The notes beneath the pieces are model-generated. The model worked only from the letters and a program-made list of their open reading frames with translations. It was not told where the DNA came from and ran no database searches. This document shows, in pieces, positions 8,293 to 17,291 of a stretch of DNA of 64,000 nucleotides. The position numbers and the translations under genes are program-made. Each line of letters begins with the position of its first letter. Positions within the stretch are counted from its first letter, which is position 1. This DNA comes from Bradyrhizobium iriomotense (GTDB lineage Bacteria > Pseudomonadota > Alphaproteobacteria > Rhizobiales > Xanthobacteraceae): contig NZ_JAFCLP010000006.1 in the NCBI RefSeq assembly GCF_018129405.1, forward strand, positions 279,683-343,682. Reading direction: 5' to 3'.

Positions 8293-8381
8293 TGGTGCGG
8301 GCAGCCGGGGTCGAACCGGCACAGCGCTTGCGCACCGAGGGATTTTAAGTCCCTTGCGTCTACCAATTCCGCCATGCCCGC
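8293..8381 (-). tRNA. tRNA-Leu (anticodon UAA)
   Basis: Read on the minus strand, GCGGGCA (5' acceptor arm) pairs with TGCCCGC at the 3' end, followed by A and an encoded CCA. The anticodon loop is CTTAAAA inside a GGGA/TCCC stem, giving anticodon TAA. A long variable arm (CGGTGCGCAAGCGCTG) and the T-arm GGTTCGACCCC are typical of a class II leucine tRNA. The accessory block at about 4.2-8.3 kb lies on its 3' side, a favoured integration position, although no att duplication was found. Confidence 0.95.
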
Positions 8382-8552
8382 TTGATCCAACGAGATCAAA
8401 CACTTAAGTCCACCTGCGGCCGTCTGGAATTGGCGTTTTGCGGCCCGGCGGGTGTCCTTCCTTAAGCGAGCCGGGCGCACAAGGCAAAGCCTCAATCCGG
8501 ACATCTGTTGCTGCTTTAGGCATTCTCAATCCACGGGGACTATTCATCCGGC

Positions 8553-8981
8553 ATGGCTGCTTCGCTTTCCGCTTCCCTGCGCTGTTGCGGCGCGCTTCTC
8601 GTGCTGCTCGCGGGCGGCGCGGCCCTTGCCGGCTGCGCCGGCATCAGCGAGACGGTCGCGCCGGCCTTTGCCGATCCGGCCAAGTACGATTTGTACGATT
8701 GCAAGCAGCTCGAGACCGAGCGCAAGACGCTCGCCACTCGCACGGCGGACTTGCAGAGACTGATGGACAAGGCGGAGACCGGGGCCGGCGGGGCCGTCGT
8801 GTCCGAGCTCGCCTATCGCAACGACTACGTCGCGGTGCGCGGGCAGGCGCAGCTCGCTGAAGACGCCTGGCGCCGCAACAGGTGCCGGGAGACGCCACCC
8901 GACGCAAAACCGGCGGCCTCGACCCCGCAGCCGCCGGCGATCAAGCCGGCTCCGACGAGATCCGGCAGCGCCGCGCGCTGA
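8553..8981 (+). CDS. Small lipoprotein of unknown function
   Basis: A 142-residue protein with an N-terminal lipoprotein signal. A hydrophobic stretch ends in a lipobox, LAGC (Cys at about residue 28), so the mature protein should be lipid-anchored in the envelope. The mature part is helical and charged, with two cysteines (DLYDCKQL and RRNRCRET) that could pair. The end is Pro/Ala-rich. The start is ATG 8553. It stands alone between tRNA-Leu and a convergent FAD monooxygenase gene. Confidence 0.8.
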   Translation: MAASLSASLRCCGALLVLLAGGAALAGCAGISETVAPAFADPAKYDLYDCKQLETERKTLATRTADLQRLMDKAETGAGGAVVSELAYRNDYVAVRGQAQLAEDAWRRNRCRETPPDAKPAASTPQPPAIKPAPTRSGSAAR

Positions 8982-9002
8982 TCCGGCACAAGTGCACCAA
9001 CC

Positions 9003-10205
9003 TCAGGGCCGCCAGCGGTAGATCCAGTCCTGCCGCGCCAGCATGCGGTCCGGGCCGAGCGCACGGATCGCAAGATCGCGCGCGATCGCGAGCGGCCCGC
9101 TGAGATGATAGATGCGGCCCTGCTGCCGTGCGGTCCGCTGCACCCGCCGCACACGGGCCTGGCGCGCAGCGCCATATTGCTTCAGCGCGGCCGTGATGCC
9201 CGCGGTGCTCTCGGCCGCCTCGAGGCTCAAAAGCTGCGCGAGCACGGCGGCATCCTCGATCGCCATGCCGGCGCCTTGCGCGGCGAAGGGCAGCATCGCA
9301 TGCACGGCGTCGCCGAGCAGCGCGACCGGGCCTTTGCTCCAGGGGCAGCCGTCGGGCACGCCGAACAGCGCCCATTTCCGCCAGCTGTCGACCGCGGACA
9401 GCATCATCCGCGCCGCCGGCGGCCAGCGCGGCGCGGCGAACGCGTCCATCACCTCGCGCGGATCGCCGGGCGCGCTCCAGCCCGGCCTGTTCCAGGTGCC
9501 GGGCAGCACCGCGACCACGTTGATCTGGCGTCCGCCTGCGATCGGATAGGCGACGAGATGCGCGTTCGCCCCCATCCAGAGCTGCACCCGCCGGGCGGTG
9601 TAGTTCTTCGGCAGCTGCGTGGCATCGAGCGTGCCGCGCCAGGCGATCAGCCCGGAGAAGCGCGGCTGCACCTCGGGAAACAGATGCTGGCGTACCGTCG
9701 ACCAGATGCCGTCGGCGCCGATCAGCGCGCTGGCGAGATCGCTGCGGCGGATCGTGCCGCTGCGATGGACCACCGTCAGTCCCTTGGCATGAGGGGCGAC
9801 GTCTTCGAAGGTCGCCCCCAGCTTCAGGTCGATATCGGGATGGTCGGCGACTGCGCCGGCGAGCGCGGATTGCAGATCGGCGCGGTGCACCACCCAATAG
9901 GGGGCGCCGGCGCGCACGGAGGCGGCTTCGCCGAGCGGCATGCGCAGCAGCTCGCCACCGGCCCGCGCGCTCATGATCGAGACCGCCTCCGGAACGACGG
10001 CGCGCTGCTTGAGGCGATCGGTCAGGCCGAGCTCGACCAGCACGCGGCTGGCATTGGGGGAAAGCTGCAGGCCCGCGCCGACTTCCTCGAGACGCTCGGC
10101 CTTTTCCAGCACCACGATGCGGAAACCGCGGGCGGCCAGCGCAAGCGCGGCCGTCAGTCCACCGATGCCGGCACCGGCGATGACAATCGTTCGGGAGAGC
10201 GCCAC
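9003..10205 (-). CDS. FAD-dependent monooxygenase (salicylate hydroxylase-like)
   Basis: A 400-residue class A flavoprotein monooxygenase. It has the dinucleotide-binding GAGIGGLTAALALAARG at the N-terminus (GxGxxG). The DG motif is LIGADGIWSTVRQ around residue 165. The GD motif is LLGDAVHAMLPFAAQGAGMA around residues 295-315. Such enzymes hydroxylate aromatic rings using NAD(P)H, FAD and O2, and 3-hydroxybenzoate/salicylate or UbiH-like roles are the usual annotations. The start is ATG 10205. It lies 19 bp downstream of the small zinc-finger gene in the same direction, so the two are probably cotranscribed. The substrate is unknown. Confidence 0.9.
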   Translation of the reverse strand: MALSRTIVIAGAGIGGLTAALALAARGFRIVVLEKAERLEEVGAGLQLSPNASRVLVELGLTDRLKQRAVVPEAVSIMSARAGGELLRMPLGEAASVRAGAPYWVVHRADLQSALAGAVADHPDIDLKLGATFEDVAPHAKGLTVVHRSGTIRRSDLASALIGADGIWSTVRQHLFPEVQPRFSGLIAWRGTLDATQLPKNYTARRVQLWMGANAHLVAYPIAGGRQINVVAVLPGTWNRPGWSAPGDPREVMDAFAAPRWPPAARMMLSAVDSWRKWALFGVPDGCPWSKGPVALLGDAVHAMLPFAAQGAGMAIEDAAVLAQLLSLEAAESTAGITAALKQYGAARQARVRRVQRTARQQGRIYHLSGPLAIARDLAIRALGPDRMLARQDWIYRWRP

Positions 10206-10224
10206 CCCTGACCGATGGACGCGG

Positions 10225-10470
10225 TCAGGCCACCTTGTCCTTCAGCACGCATTCCGGCGGGCGGGCTTCGCCCGCCTTCAGGTCGGCCGCGAAGCGATAC
10301 AGCGTCGAGCAGTAAGGGCAGATGATCTCGTTGTCGTTGCCGAGGTCGAGAAAGACGTGCGGATGATCGAACGGAGGGTTGGCGCCCACGCACATGAACT
10401 CTTGCGAGCCGATCTCGATGACGGGGACACCGGCATCGTTGTGGAAGTGCGGGACGACATGGTCGGACAT
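10225..10470 (-). CDS. CHCC-type zinc-finger domain protein
   Basis: An 81-residue protein that matches the zf-CHCC family related to mitochondrial NDUFS6. The ligand set is visible: Cys27 in FMCVGANPP, HPHV with histidine around residue 37, and the CPYCSTLY pair. In alphaproteobacteria these proteins are usually linked to respiratory complex I or general metabolism, which is inferred from relatives. The start is ATG 10470. It is first in a likely two-gene unit with the FAD monooxygenase. Confidence 0.85.
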   Translation of the reverse strand: MSDHVVPHFHNDAGVPVIEIGSQEFMCVGANPPFDHPHVFLDLGNDNEIICPYCSTLYRFAADLKAGEARPPECVLKDKVA

Positions 10471-10777
10471 CGTAGTTCATCCTGGAGTGGCAATGGCGGC
10501 AGACACAATCAAAAACTGACGCGGCTTCTTTGAGGCGCCGCGGACCATAAAGGCGGGTGCAGATGATTGCTAGTCCAGCGGAACCGAAAGGCCCGCAATT
10601 GCCCCATGCTCATTTGCTCATGCAAATTCGACACAATCTTGCCGCCTGAGAGAAGCCCTTCTTTCGTCGGGGACGTTGTGTCGCAATTTTGGCATACTAT
10701 GTCTGAGGACGTGCGCAATTGAGACAAAAGACGAATCATCAGGCGCCGATGATCCAGGACCGTCCGGGCTTTTCCGC
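10471..10777. other. Intergenic region between divergent genes
   Basis: About 307 bp separate the CHCC zinc-finger gene from the gene at 10778. The right half is less GC-rich than its surroundings and should hold both promoters. I see no confident -35/-10 pair, hairpin or coding frame. Confidence 0.4.
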
Positions 10778-11914
10778 ATGAAATGGCTGCGAATCAGCAC
10801 AGCGTTGACCGGTATTGCGGCTTGCAGCCTTCTGCTCGCGCAGGTAGCGCCGCATGCCCGGAACGCCGGCGCGATCCTCGCCGCCCAGGACGATCCGGCC
10901 GTGCTCTCCGAGCTGAGGCTCGACGCGCTGCTGCGGCAGAACGACCACCTGGTCCAGGACAACATCGAGGCCGCGCTTTCCGCCGGCGACGCCGATCTCG
11001 CCGACAGCTTTGTGGCACTGGCGCGTGACCGCAACATCGCGCTTCCGGACGACCTCCTCAATCGCGTGAGCGATGCGGTCAAGGCGGAGAACTCCACCTC
11101 GCATTTCGCGAAACGTTTCGCCACCGGCCTCGTCACCGGCAATGCCGACGACGTCGCGAGCCTGTCCGGAACCGTTGCCGGCGACCTCTTCGTGATCGGC
11201 GACGTCAGGGACGTCGTGCGCGAGGGCAAGCATATGGCGATGGGCGAGGAGACCGACCGTCTGGTGCTCGGCCTTGCGACCGCGGGCCTTGTGGTGACGG
11301 CGGCGACCTACGTCTCCGTCGGCGGCGCCGCGCCGGTGCGCGCCGGGCTGACGCTGGTGAAGGACGCGCGGAAGGTCGGACGGCTCGGCAAAGGGCTGGC
11401 CGCATGGGCCGGCCGTTCCGCACGCGAGATCGTGGACACCCCGATGCTTCAGAACGCGGTCGCCAAGGGTTCCGTGTTCCGCCCGGGCGAGACCGCGAGC
11501 GCGATCAGGGCCGCGTTCCGGGCCGAGAAGGCCGGGGCGCTGGTCCGGCTCGGCAAGGACGTCACGCGCGTCGCCGAGAAGACCGGCACGCGCGGTGCCA
11601 TGGACACGCTGCGGATCGCCGAAGGCCCCAAGGACGTCGCGCGCGCGGCGCGGCTGGCCGAAGCGCAAGGCAGCAAGACCCGTGCGATCATGAAGCTGCT
11701 CGGCCGCGGCGCGCTGCTGCTCGTCGGCGGCGTGTTCGATCTGGCGATGTGGCTGTTCGGCGCGGTTTTGACGTTGTTCGGCCTGTTGTCCTCGATCAAG
11801 GCGACCACCGAGCGCCTGACCCAGGCCTGGTGCGATCGCAAGAGGGCGCGCCGGCTCCGCCGCGCGCAGATCGCCGCCGAAGTCGCTCTGGCGGATGCGG
11901 CCCTCAAGGCCTAA
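10778..11914 (+). CDS. Hypothetical membrane-associated protein
   Basis: A 378-residue protein. The N-terminus MKWLRISTALTGIAACSLLL looks like an uncleaved or cleaved signal segment. The middle has two hydrophobic stretches (LVLGLATAGLVVTAATYVSV, and near the end ALLLVGGVFDLAMWLFGAVL). The tail is basic and rich in Arg/Ala. A central block of Lys/Arg/Gly repeats (VRAGLTLVKDARKVGRLGKG) is amphipathic. I do not recognise a family. I chose ATG 10778 because the longer frame upstream (from 10676) adds 34 residues without a signal. It stands alone, followed by a palindromic repeat. Confidence 0.7.
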   Translation: MKWLRISTALTGIAACSLLLAQVAPHARNAGAILAAQDDPAVLSELRLDALLRQNDHLVQDNIEAALSAGDADLADSFVALARDRNIALPDDLLNRVSDAVKAENSTSHFAKRFATGLVTGNADDVASLSGTVAGDLFVIGDVRDVVREGKHMAMGEETDRLVLGLATAGLVVTAATYVSVGGAAPVRAGLTLVKDARKVGRLGKGLAAWAGRSAREIVDTPMLQNAVAKGSVFRPGETASAIRAAFRAEKAGALVRLGKDVTRVAEKTGTRGAMDTLRIAEGPKDVARAARLAEAQGSKTRAIMKLLGRGALLLVGGVFDLAMWLFGAVLTLFGLLSSIKATTERLTQAWCDRKRARRLRRAQIAAEVALADAALKA

Positions 11915-11964
11915 ACGCGTCGAGATTGAGGTCATTCGGCGTCGCGCTTTGGGCTAATGTTTGG

Positions 11965-12039
11965 GCATGATCTCCGCGCAAACGCGTTCCGCGTTTGTCG
12001 CGAGGAAAAACCGCTGCACACTTTTCCGGATCATGCTCT
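11965..12039. repeat. Palindromic intergenic repeat, GCATGATC family (copy 1)
   Basis: Begins GCATGATC and ends GATCATGC, with an inner hairpin CAAACGCG-TTC-CGCGTTTG and a CACACTTTTCCGGATCATGC end block. The same end block occurs at 35236-35288. I recall this as a common Bradyrhizobium intergenic element. It lies just upstream of the alpha/beta hydrolase gene. Confidence 0.7.
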
Positions 12040-12075
12040 AAGATCGATCGTCCCCCCTCAAGACCTCTGGAACTG

Positions 12076-12834
12076 ATGATGCCGAGCTTTCACAACGGCG
12101 CCGTTGAAATTGCCTATCTCGACGAAGGCGAGGGCGATCCGATCATCCTGGTGCACGGCTTTGCCTCGAGCAAGAACGTGAACTGGGTCTATCCGACCTG
12201 GGTCTCCGAGCTGCGCAAGAACGGCCGCCGGGTGATTGCGCTCGACAATCGCGGCCATGGCGACAGCGCAAAGCTCTACGAGCCGGCGCAATATTCGATT
12301 CCCGTCATGGCCGGCGACGTGCTGGCGCTGATGGACCATCTCGCCATCCCGCAGGCCGATATGATGGGCTATTCCATGGGCGGGCGGATGACGGCCTGGC
12401 TCGGCCTCAACGAGCCGCAACGCCTGCGCTCGGCGATCCTCGGCGGCATCGGCATCGGCGGCCTGATCGAGGGCACCGGCCCCGGCGAGAACGTGGCGAA
12501 AGCGCTGGAAGCGCCTTCGCTCGACGACGTCACCGATCCCGTCGGGCGCACATTCCGTGCATTCGCCGATCAGACCCGGTCCGACCGCAAGGCGCTCGCC
12601 GCCTGCCTGCGCGGGACGCGCGACCTCATGACGAGGCAGCAGGCTGCACGCATCGAGGTGCCGGTGCTGATTGCGGTCGGCTCGACCGACGACGTCGCGG
12701 GCTCCGCCAGCGCGCTCGGCGCCATCATTCCGGGTTCGGAAGTGCTCGACATTCCGAACCGCGATCACATGCGCGCGGTCGGCGACAAGGTCTACAAGAC
12801 CGGCGTGCTCGATTTCCTGTCACGCCGCGGCTGA
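12076..12834 (+). CDS. Alpha/beta hydrolase
   Basis: A 252-residue alpha/beta-fold hydrolase. It has the oxyanion-hole motif LVHGFASSK around residue 27, and ALDNRGHGDS is the conserved D-x-RG-x-G-x-S block. The nucleophile elbow is GYSMGG at about residues 98-103. A late acidic residue (GSTDDVAGS) and the histidine in NRDHM complete the triad. The substrate is unknown; ester or C-C bond hydrolysis is typical. The start is one of two consecutive ATGs at 12076 and 12079. Its 3' end overlaps the convergent membrane-protein gene by 15 bp. Confidence 0.88.
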   Translation: MMPSFHNGAVEIAYLDEGEGDPIILVHGFASSKNVNWVYPTWVSELRKNGRRVIALDNRGHGDSAKLYEPAQYSIPVMAGDVLALMDHLAIPQADMMGYSMGGRMTAWLGLNEPQRLRSAILGGIGIGGLIEGTGPGENVAKALEAPSLDDVTDPVGRTFRAFADQTRSDRKALAACLRGTRDLMTRQQAARIEVPVLIAVGSTDDVAGSASALGAIIPGSEVLDIPNRDHMRAVGDKVYKTGVLDFLSRRG

Positions 12835-14196
12835 AGCCTTGTCTGCCGGCTTGTCGTCACCGAACGCGCGGAAGAGCGCCATCAGCACCACGAAGGTCGC
12901 AACCCACGCCATGCGCGCGCCGTAGCGGTCGTGCGGGCCGGAGATGACGGCGCAGATGAAGGCGTTGCCGAGCAGCGCCAGCATCACGGTCCCAGCCAGC
13001 AGCGTCAGGTCGTCGAGCCGGCGGTTCGCAAGCGCGCGCCCGAGCAGCGCGACCAGCGCCAGCATCGAGGCCAGCGCGACGGGCACGTGCAGCCAGTTGA
13101 CGTAGTCGAAATCGACGCCCCAGTGCTGCTGGCGCGCCGCGCGCATCGGCGCGACCTGGGCTGGGATGTAGCGCTCGATGATGCCATAGGTGTGCGGGAT
13201 CCAGCCATTGGTGCCTTCGCCGGTCGCCACATGCAGCAATTGCTGTCCCATCGCCCGCAGGGCCGCGCCGGCCTGCCAGGCCGGGTAATCGGCGAGCGAA
13301 TGCACGACGATGTAGCTCATCTCGTCGTTCATGCCTTCGAAACGGCCGAGCGTGTTGAACATGCTCTTGCCCCACAGGAACTCGTCGGCGCTCGCCGGCA
13401 ATTGGTTGCGATAGGGACAGAGCTTGAAGTTTTCGCGCGGGCAATGGTCGTTGAGGAAGCGCGCGACGATGCCGTCCTGCATCATGCGGCCGAAGGCAAC
13501 ACCATAGCCGCCGGGCGTCCAGGCCCATTTCCCCGACAGCGCATGGTTCGCCGACACCAGCATCAGGGCGCCGGCGACGATGGTCATGCTCGCCTGCGCC
13601 AGTCCGGCGCGCGGAAGCCTGTGGCCCACGAATGGCCGCGCCATCCAGCCGGCGACGCAGAGGCCGAGCAGCACGCCGAGCGTGGCGCTGTGAGTTGCGG
13701 CGGCAAAGGCGGTGAAGCCGAACAGCGAGATCTTTTCGAGCGTTGATGTCCGTTGCCCGCCGATCACCAGCAGGAACAGTGACAGGATCGAGAGCCCGGC
13801 AAAGATGTCCGTGAGCAGCATGCTGGCGAGCCAGGGCAGGGCGGTCGACACGATCAGGAGCAGGGCGATCGCGACGAAGCGGGACGTCTGCATCAAACCG
13901 AGCACGCGCAAGCTGAGCTGCAACAGCCAGAGCGCGGCCAGCGACTGGACCGCGAGGTTGATCCAGAAGCCGAAGCTTTCGCCATAGTGCAGATAGAGGC
14001 CGAACACGGTGGACCGGCTGGGGACGAGATAGCCTTCGTACCAGCGCGCCAGGTAGCCGCCGGTATCCCATTGCAACAGCGGATAGCCGTTCCAGAATGC
14101 CGGTGCGATCATCAGGAGGGGCAGAGAGACGGCCGCCAGCCGCAGCCAAAGCGACCCTGCGGCGCCTGCGCGCAATTGATCGGTGGTGATGCTCAA
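12820..14196 (-). CDS. Polytopic membrane protein, possible glycosyltransferase-like
   Basis: A 458-residue protein with about ten membrane segments. A periplasmic-looking loop near the N-terminus reads FWNGYPLLQWDTGGYLARWY, reminiscent of the acidic first loop of GT39/GT-C enzymes. A large soluble loop in the middle (about residues 230-350) is rich in Trp and Tyr. No named family is certain. The start is ATG 14196. It is convergent with the hydrolase gene and divergent from cysE. Confidence 0.7.
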   Translation of the reverse strand: MSITTDQLRAGAAGSLWLRLAAVSLPLLMIAPAFWNGYPLLQWDTGGYLARWYEGYLVPSRSTVFGLYLHYGESFGFWINLAVQSLAALWLLQLSLRVLGLMQTSRFVAIALLLIVSTALPWLASMLLTDIFAGLSILSLFLLVIGGQRTSTLEKISLFGFTAFAAATHSATLGVLLGLCVAGWMARPFVGHRLPRAGLAQASMTIVAGALMLVSANHALSGKWAWTPGGYGVAFGRMMQDGIVARFLNDHCPRENFKLCPYRNQLPASADEFLWGKSMFNTLGRFEGMNDEMSYIVVHSLADYPAWQAGAALRAMGQQLLHVATGEGTNGWIPHTYGIIERYIPAQVAPMRAARQQHWGVDFDYVNWLHVPVALASMLALVALLGRALANRRLDDLTLLAGTVMLALLGNAFICAVISGPHDRYGARMAWVATFVVLMALFRAFGDDKPADKASAAA

Positions 14197-14472
14197 AACC
14201 GCTCCGTCGTCGCCGGGACCATGCCCGCAATAAGGCTTGGGACAGAATTCACCAATAGTTTGACGCGCCCCGGCTTGAATTTGGCAAAACCCTGACCACT
14301 TTGAGCCAACCTTGTCGCTTGGGGGCGCCAGAATAAATCGTTGTCTTTCAAGGCGTTGGCATGCTTTCGCGGGGCAAGGTGCTGTTCACTCTCAGGCAAG
14401 CCGGTCAGGACTTTGTCGTCTAGACTGTGCTATAGAGCCCGCAAAACGAGCCAATTCGAAAGAGCAAATCCC

Positions 14473-15297
14473 ATGGCAGTGCATCAGGTCAATCCGGGAG
14501 GAAAGCTCGCCTCGCTCGATCCGATCTGGGACCGGATCCGGGGCGAAGCGGAGGACATCGTCCATCGCGAGCCCGAGCTTGCGACCTTCATCTACTCGAC
14601 GGTGCTTCATCACAGCCGCCTTGAGGATTCGGTGATCCACCGTCTCGCCGACCGGCTCGATCACTCCGCGCTGTCGGGCGATCTCGTGCGTCAGACCTAT
14701 GACGAGGCGCTGCGCGACGATCCCGATCTCGGCAACGCCTTCCGCGCCGATCTCGTCGCCGTCTACGACCGCGACCCCGCGACCTCGCGCTTCATCGATC
14801 CCTTGCTCTACTTCAAGGGTTTTCACGCCATCCAGACCCATCGCCTCGCGCACTGGCTCTGGCTGAAGGGCCGCAAGGACTTTGCGTATTATCTCCAGAG
14901 CCGCTCCTCCGCCGTGTTCCAGACCGACATCAATCCGGCCGCGCGCATCGGCCGCGGCATCTTCCTCGATCACGCCACCGGCTTCGTCTGCGGCGAGACG
15001 GCTGTCATCGAGGACGACGTCTCGATCCTGCACGGCGTCACGCTCGGCGGCACCGGCAAGGAGAACGAGGACCGCCATCCCAAGATCCGCCATGGCGTGC
15101 TGATCGGCGCCGGCGCAAAAATCCTCGGCAACATCGAGATCGGCCATTGCGCGCGCATCGCGGCGGGCTCGGTCGTGGTCAAGCCGGTGCCGCACAACGT
15201 CACGGTGGCGGGCGTGCCGGCCAAGATCGTCGGCGAAGCCGGCTGCGCCGAGCCGTCGCGCACCATGGATCAGATGATCAACGCGATGGGGCTCTAA
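14473..15297 (+). CDS. cysE: Serine O-acetyltransferase
   Basis: A 274-residue enzyme that acetylates L-serine with acetyl-CoA, the first step of cysteine synthesis in the cytoplasm. The N-terminal helical domain (SATase_N, about residues 1-140) is followed by a left-handed beta-helix of hexapeptide repeats. Key motifs are FKGFHAIQTHRLAHWLW, DINPAARIGRGIFLDHATG (catalytic His in DHATG), and HGVTLGGTGKENEDRHPKI. The C-terminal tail is the usual place for feedback control by cysteine. ATG 14473 is the start; upstream in-frame codons are not conserved. A strong terminator follows at 15307. Confidence 0.96.
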   Translation: MAVHQVNPGGKLASLDPIWDRIRGEAEDIVHREPELATFIYSTVLHHSRLEDSVIHRLADRLDHSALSGDLVRQTYDEALRDDPDLGNAFRADLVAVYDRDPATSRFIDPLLYFKGFHAIQTHRLAHWLWLKGRKDFAYYLQSRSSAVFQTDINPAARIGRGIFLDHATGFVCGETAVIEDDVSILHGVTLGGTGKENEDRHPKIRHGVLIGAGAKILGNIEIGHCARIAAGSVVVKPVPHNVTVAGVPAKIVGEAGCAEPSRTMDQMINAMGL

Positions 15298-15306
15298 GCT
15301 CGTAAC

Positions 15307-15330
15307 AAGGGCCGGATTCTCCGGCCCTTT
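15307..15330 (+). terminator. Rho-independent terminator of cysE
   Basis: AAGGGCCGGA (15307-15316), a TTC loop and TCCGGCCCTT (15320-15329) form a perfect 10-bp stem ending in TTT. It lies 10 bp after the cysE stop codon. Confidence 0.85.
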
Positions 15331-15418
15331 CGTCCCCAAAATTCTTTGGCAATTCATGCTGGCGGTTCGTCGCGTCTCGTCCTAAAACCCGCCGACCAAT
15401 TTTGATCGGAGACTTGCC

Positions 15419-15637
15419 GTGGACGTCAAAGAAGTCAGAAAGCTGGACGCGTATCTGAAGCGCGTATTCGGCAATCCCAAGATCCGCGTCGTGCCGCGGC
15501 CGAAGAAAGATGATTCCGCCGAGGTCTATATCGGCGAGGAGTTCATCGGCGTGCTCTTCGTCGACGACGAGGACGACGATCGCTCGTTCCAGTTCCAGAT
15601 GGCGATCCTCGAGGACGATCTCGTCGATCAGGAATAA
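15419..15637 (+). CDS. DUF3126 family protein
   Basis: A 72-residue acidic protein matching DUF3126, a family I recall as confined to alphaproteobacteria. It shows EVRKLDAYLKRVFGNPKIRV, a basic patch (RPKKDDSAEVYIGEEFIGVL) and a strongly acidic end (VDDEDDDRSF). The start is GTG 15419 with GGAG upstream. The function is unknown. It is a single gene between cysE and the convergent reductase gene. Confidence 0.9.
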   Translation: MDVKEVRKLDAYLKRVFGNPKIRVVPRPKKDDSAEVYIGEEFIGVLFVDDEDDDRSFQFQMAILEDDLVDQE

Positions 15638-15670
15638 CTGCCGTTGCCCCGTGGCGTGACCCTTCTCGGG

Positions 15671-16987
15671 TCACGCGTCCACCGCCGCGAGCATGTCGGG
15701 GATCGTCACGAATTTCTCTCGGGGCTTGCCGAGCGCGGCTCCCCGGCGTTTCTCGGCGGCGTCGATCGTGCCCCAATCCGGATAGCTCACGATTCGTGCG
15801 ACGCGGCTGACCACGCGCGAAAGCAATGCCTCGGGCGTATCCGTGCGCGGCCGCCGGTGGGCGATGTCCGCCAGGACGGCCTCTGCGGTCGCAATTCCGC
15901 AGCCGCGATTGGTGCCGATCGTGCCGCTCGGCCCACGCTTGCTCCATCCGCAGACATAGAGCCCCTCGATCACCGAACCACCGTTCGCGACACGTCCATC
16001 CATGTTGGCATGGACGCCGCGATCGTCATCGTAGGGAACGCCGGCGACAGGCGTCGTTCGTCGGCCCACGCTGCTGAAGACGAGGCCGCAAGCGATGTCC
16101 TCGACGGCGCCCGACCGCTGCCCGAATGAAATTGTTTCGACCCGGCCGCGACCCTTGATCGCGACGGGCGACAGGCCAAAGCGAACGAGACAGCGCCGCG
16201 GCTTGGTCACGGCATGCTGCGAGAAGCCGCGCAGCAGCGACAGCTTTTCGATCAGCTCCGGATCTCCGGGATTCAGCGGTTCGAATTCGTCCGGCGCGAC
16301 GTCGCGGCCGTCGACAGCCGTGTCGCATGCGCTCAATTCGAGGAAGTCGCGCAATTCCTTCGCGCTGAATTTTGCCTGGGCCGGTCCGCCGCGGCCGACG
16401 ATGGAGATCTCCCGAATCCGGCTCTCCGCCAGAACTTCGAGCGCATGGCGCGCGATGTCGGTCTGGCGCAGCTCGTCGGCTGTCTTGGCGAGAATGCGTG
16501 CGACGTCGAGCGCGACATTGCCATGACCGACGACGATCGCAGCCTCATGGTCGAGATCGAACTGGAGGTCGCGGAATTCCGGGTGACCGTTGTACCACGC
16601 GACGAAATCACCTGCGCTGTGGCTCCCGGGCAGAGCTTCGCCCGGAATGCCGAGAGGCCGGCTCAGTTCGGCGCCCGTTGCAAGTACGACAGCGTCATAG
16701 GCCTCGCGGAGCTCGTCGACGGTGACATCGTCTCCGACTTTGACGCCGCCGATGAAACGAAAGCCAGGCGCTTTCGCGATCCTGTCGAAGGCCATGGTGA
16801 CCTGCTTCAGCTTCGGATGATCGGGCGCCACGCCGAACCGCACCAGCCCGTACGGCACCGGCAGCCGTTCGAACATGTCGATGGTCACGGGCGCGCCCGA
16901 ACGCAACAGGGCCTCGGTCGTGTAGAAGCCGCTCGGTCCGCTGCCGACGACGGCGATGCGCAGTTCGTTCGCAGCAGAACCCGTCAT
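15671..16987 (-). CDS. Ferredoxin--NADP+ reductase, adrenodoxin-reductase type
   Basis: A 438-residue flavoprotein of the FprA/adrenodoxin reductase family. It carries electrons between NADPH and a ferredoxin. An N-terminal FAD site reads VVGSGPSGFYTTEALLRSG. ERLPVPYGLVRFGVAPDHP is a strong family signature. The NADP site follows with VVGHGNVALDVARIL (around residue 160), and the conserved end WSKRGPSGTIGTNRGCG is present. It overlaps the upstream ferredoxin gene by 4 bp and is the last gene of the molybdopterin-oxidoreductase operon, so it probably feeds or drains electrons for that enzyme. Confidence 0.93.
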   Translation of the reverse strand: MTGSAANELRIAVVGSGPSGFYTTEALLRSGAPVTIDMFERLPVPYGLVRFGVAPDHPKLKQVTMAFDRIAKAPGFRFIGGVKVGDDVTVDELREAYDAVVLATGAELSRPLGIPGEALPGSHSAGDFVAWYNGHPEFRDLQFDLDHEAAIVVGHGNVALDVARILAKTADELRQTDIARHALEVLAESRIREISIVGRGGPAQAKFSAKELRDFLELSACDTAVDGRDVAPDEFEPLNPGDPELIEKLSLLRGFSQHAVTKPRRCLVRFGLSPVAIKGRGRVETISFGQRSGAVEDIACGLVFSSVGRRTTPVAGVPYDDDRGVHANMDGRVANGGSVIEGLYVCGWSKRGPSGTIGTNRGCGIATAEAVLADIAHRRPRTDTPEALLSRVVSRVARIVSYPDWGTIDAAEKRRGAALGKPREKFVTIPDMLAAVDA

Positions 16988-17289
16988 CGGCCCAGTGCCA
17001 GCTTGCGCTCGTCGGCACCCGGCAGCGGCGCCAAGCGTGCGCTGATGACGGGAGTTTCAGCCGCGCGTTTCCGATTGACGTCGATCCAATATTTCTTGTC
17101 CGCGGCAAGGCGATAGTCCGGCTCGATCGCGCCGACCGGACAGGCCGGTGCACAGCCGCCGCAGTCGATGCAGTTTTCCGGATCGATATAGGTCATGGCC
17201 TCGTCGACGTGAAAACACTCCACCGGGCAGACCGTGACGCATTCGGTGTATCGGCAGCCGCGGCAATTGTCGGTGACCACATATGTCAT
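16984..17289 (-). CDS. 7Fe/8Fe-type ferredoxin (FdxA-like)
   Basis: A 101-residue ferredoxin with two cluster motifs: NCRGCRYTECVTVCPVECFH and CIDCGGCAPACPVGAIEP. The layout fits the FdxA family with one 3Fe-4S and one 4Fe-4S cluster and a C-terminal extension (KKYWIDVNRKRAAETPV). It lies 2 bp after the molybdopterin oxidoreductase gene and overlaps the reductase gene by 4 bp. It is therefore the likely electron carrier between the two. Confidence 0.93.
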   Translation of the reverse strand: MTYVVTDNCRGCRYTECVTVCPVECFHVDEAMTYIDPENCIDCGGCAPACPVGAIEPDYRLAADKKYWIDVNRKRAAETPVISARLAPLPGADERKLALGR

Positions 17290-17291
17290 CG

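Noticed and set aside
4160-8381. A standard tRNA-integrated island with att sites
   Set aside because: No second copy of the tRNA-Leu 3' end was found near 4.1 kb and no integrase is present, so only a decayed island can be suggested.
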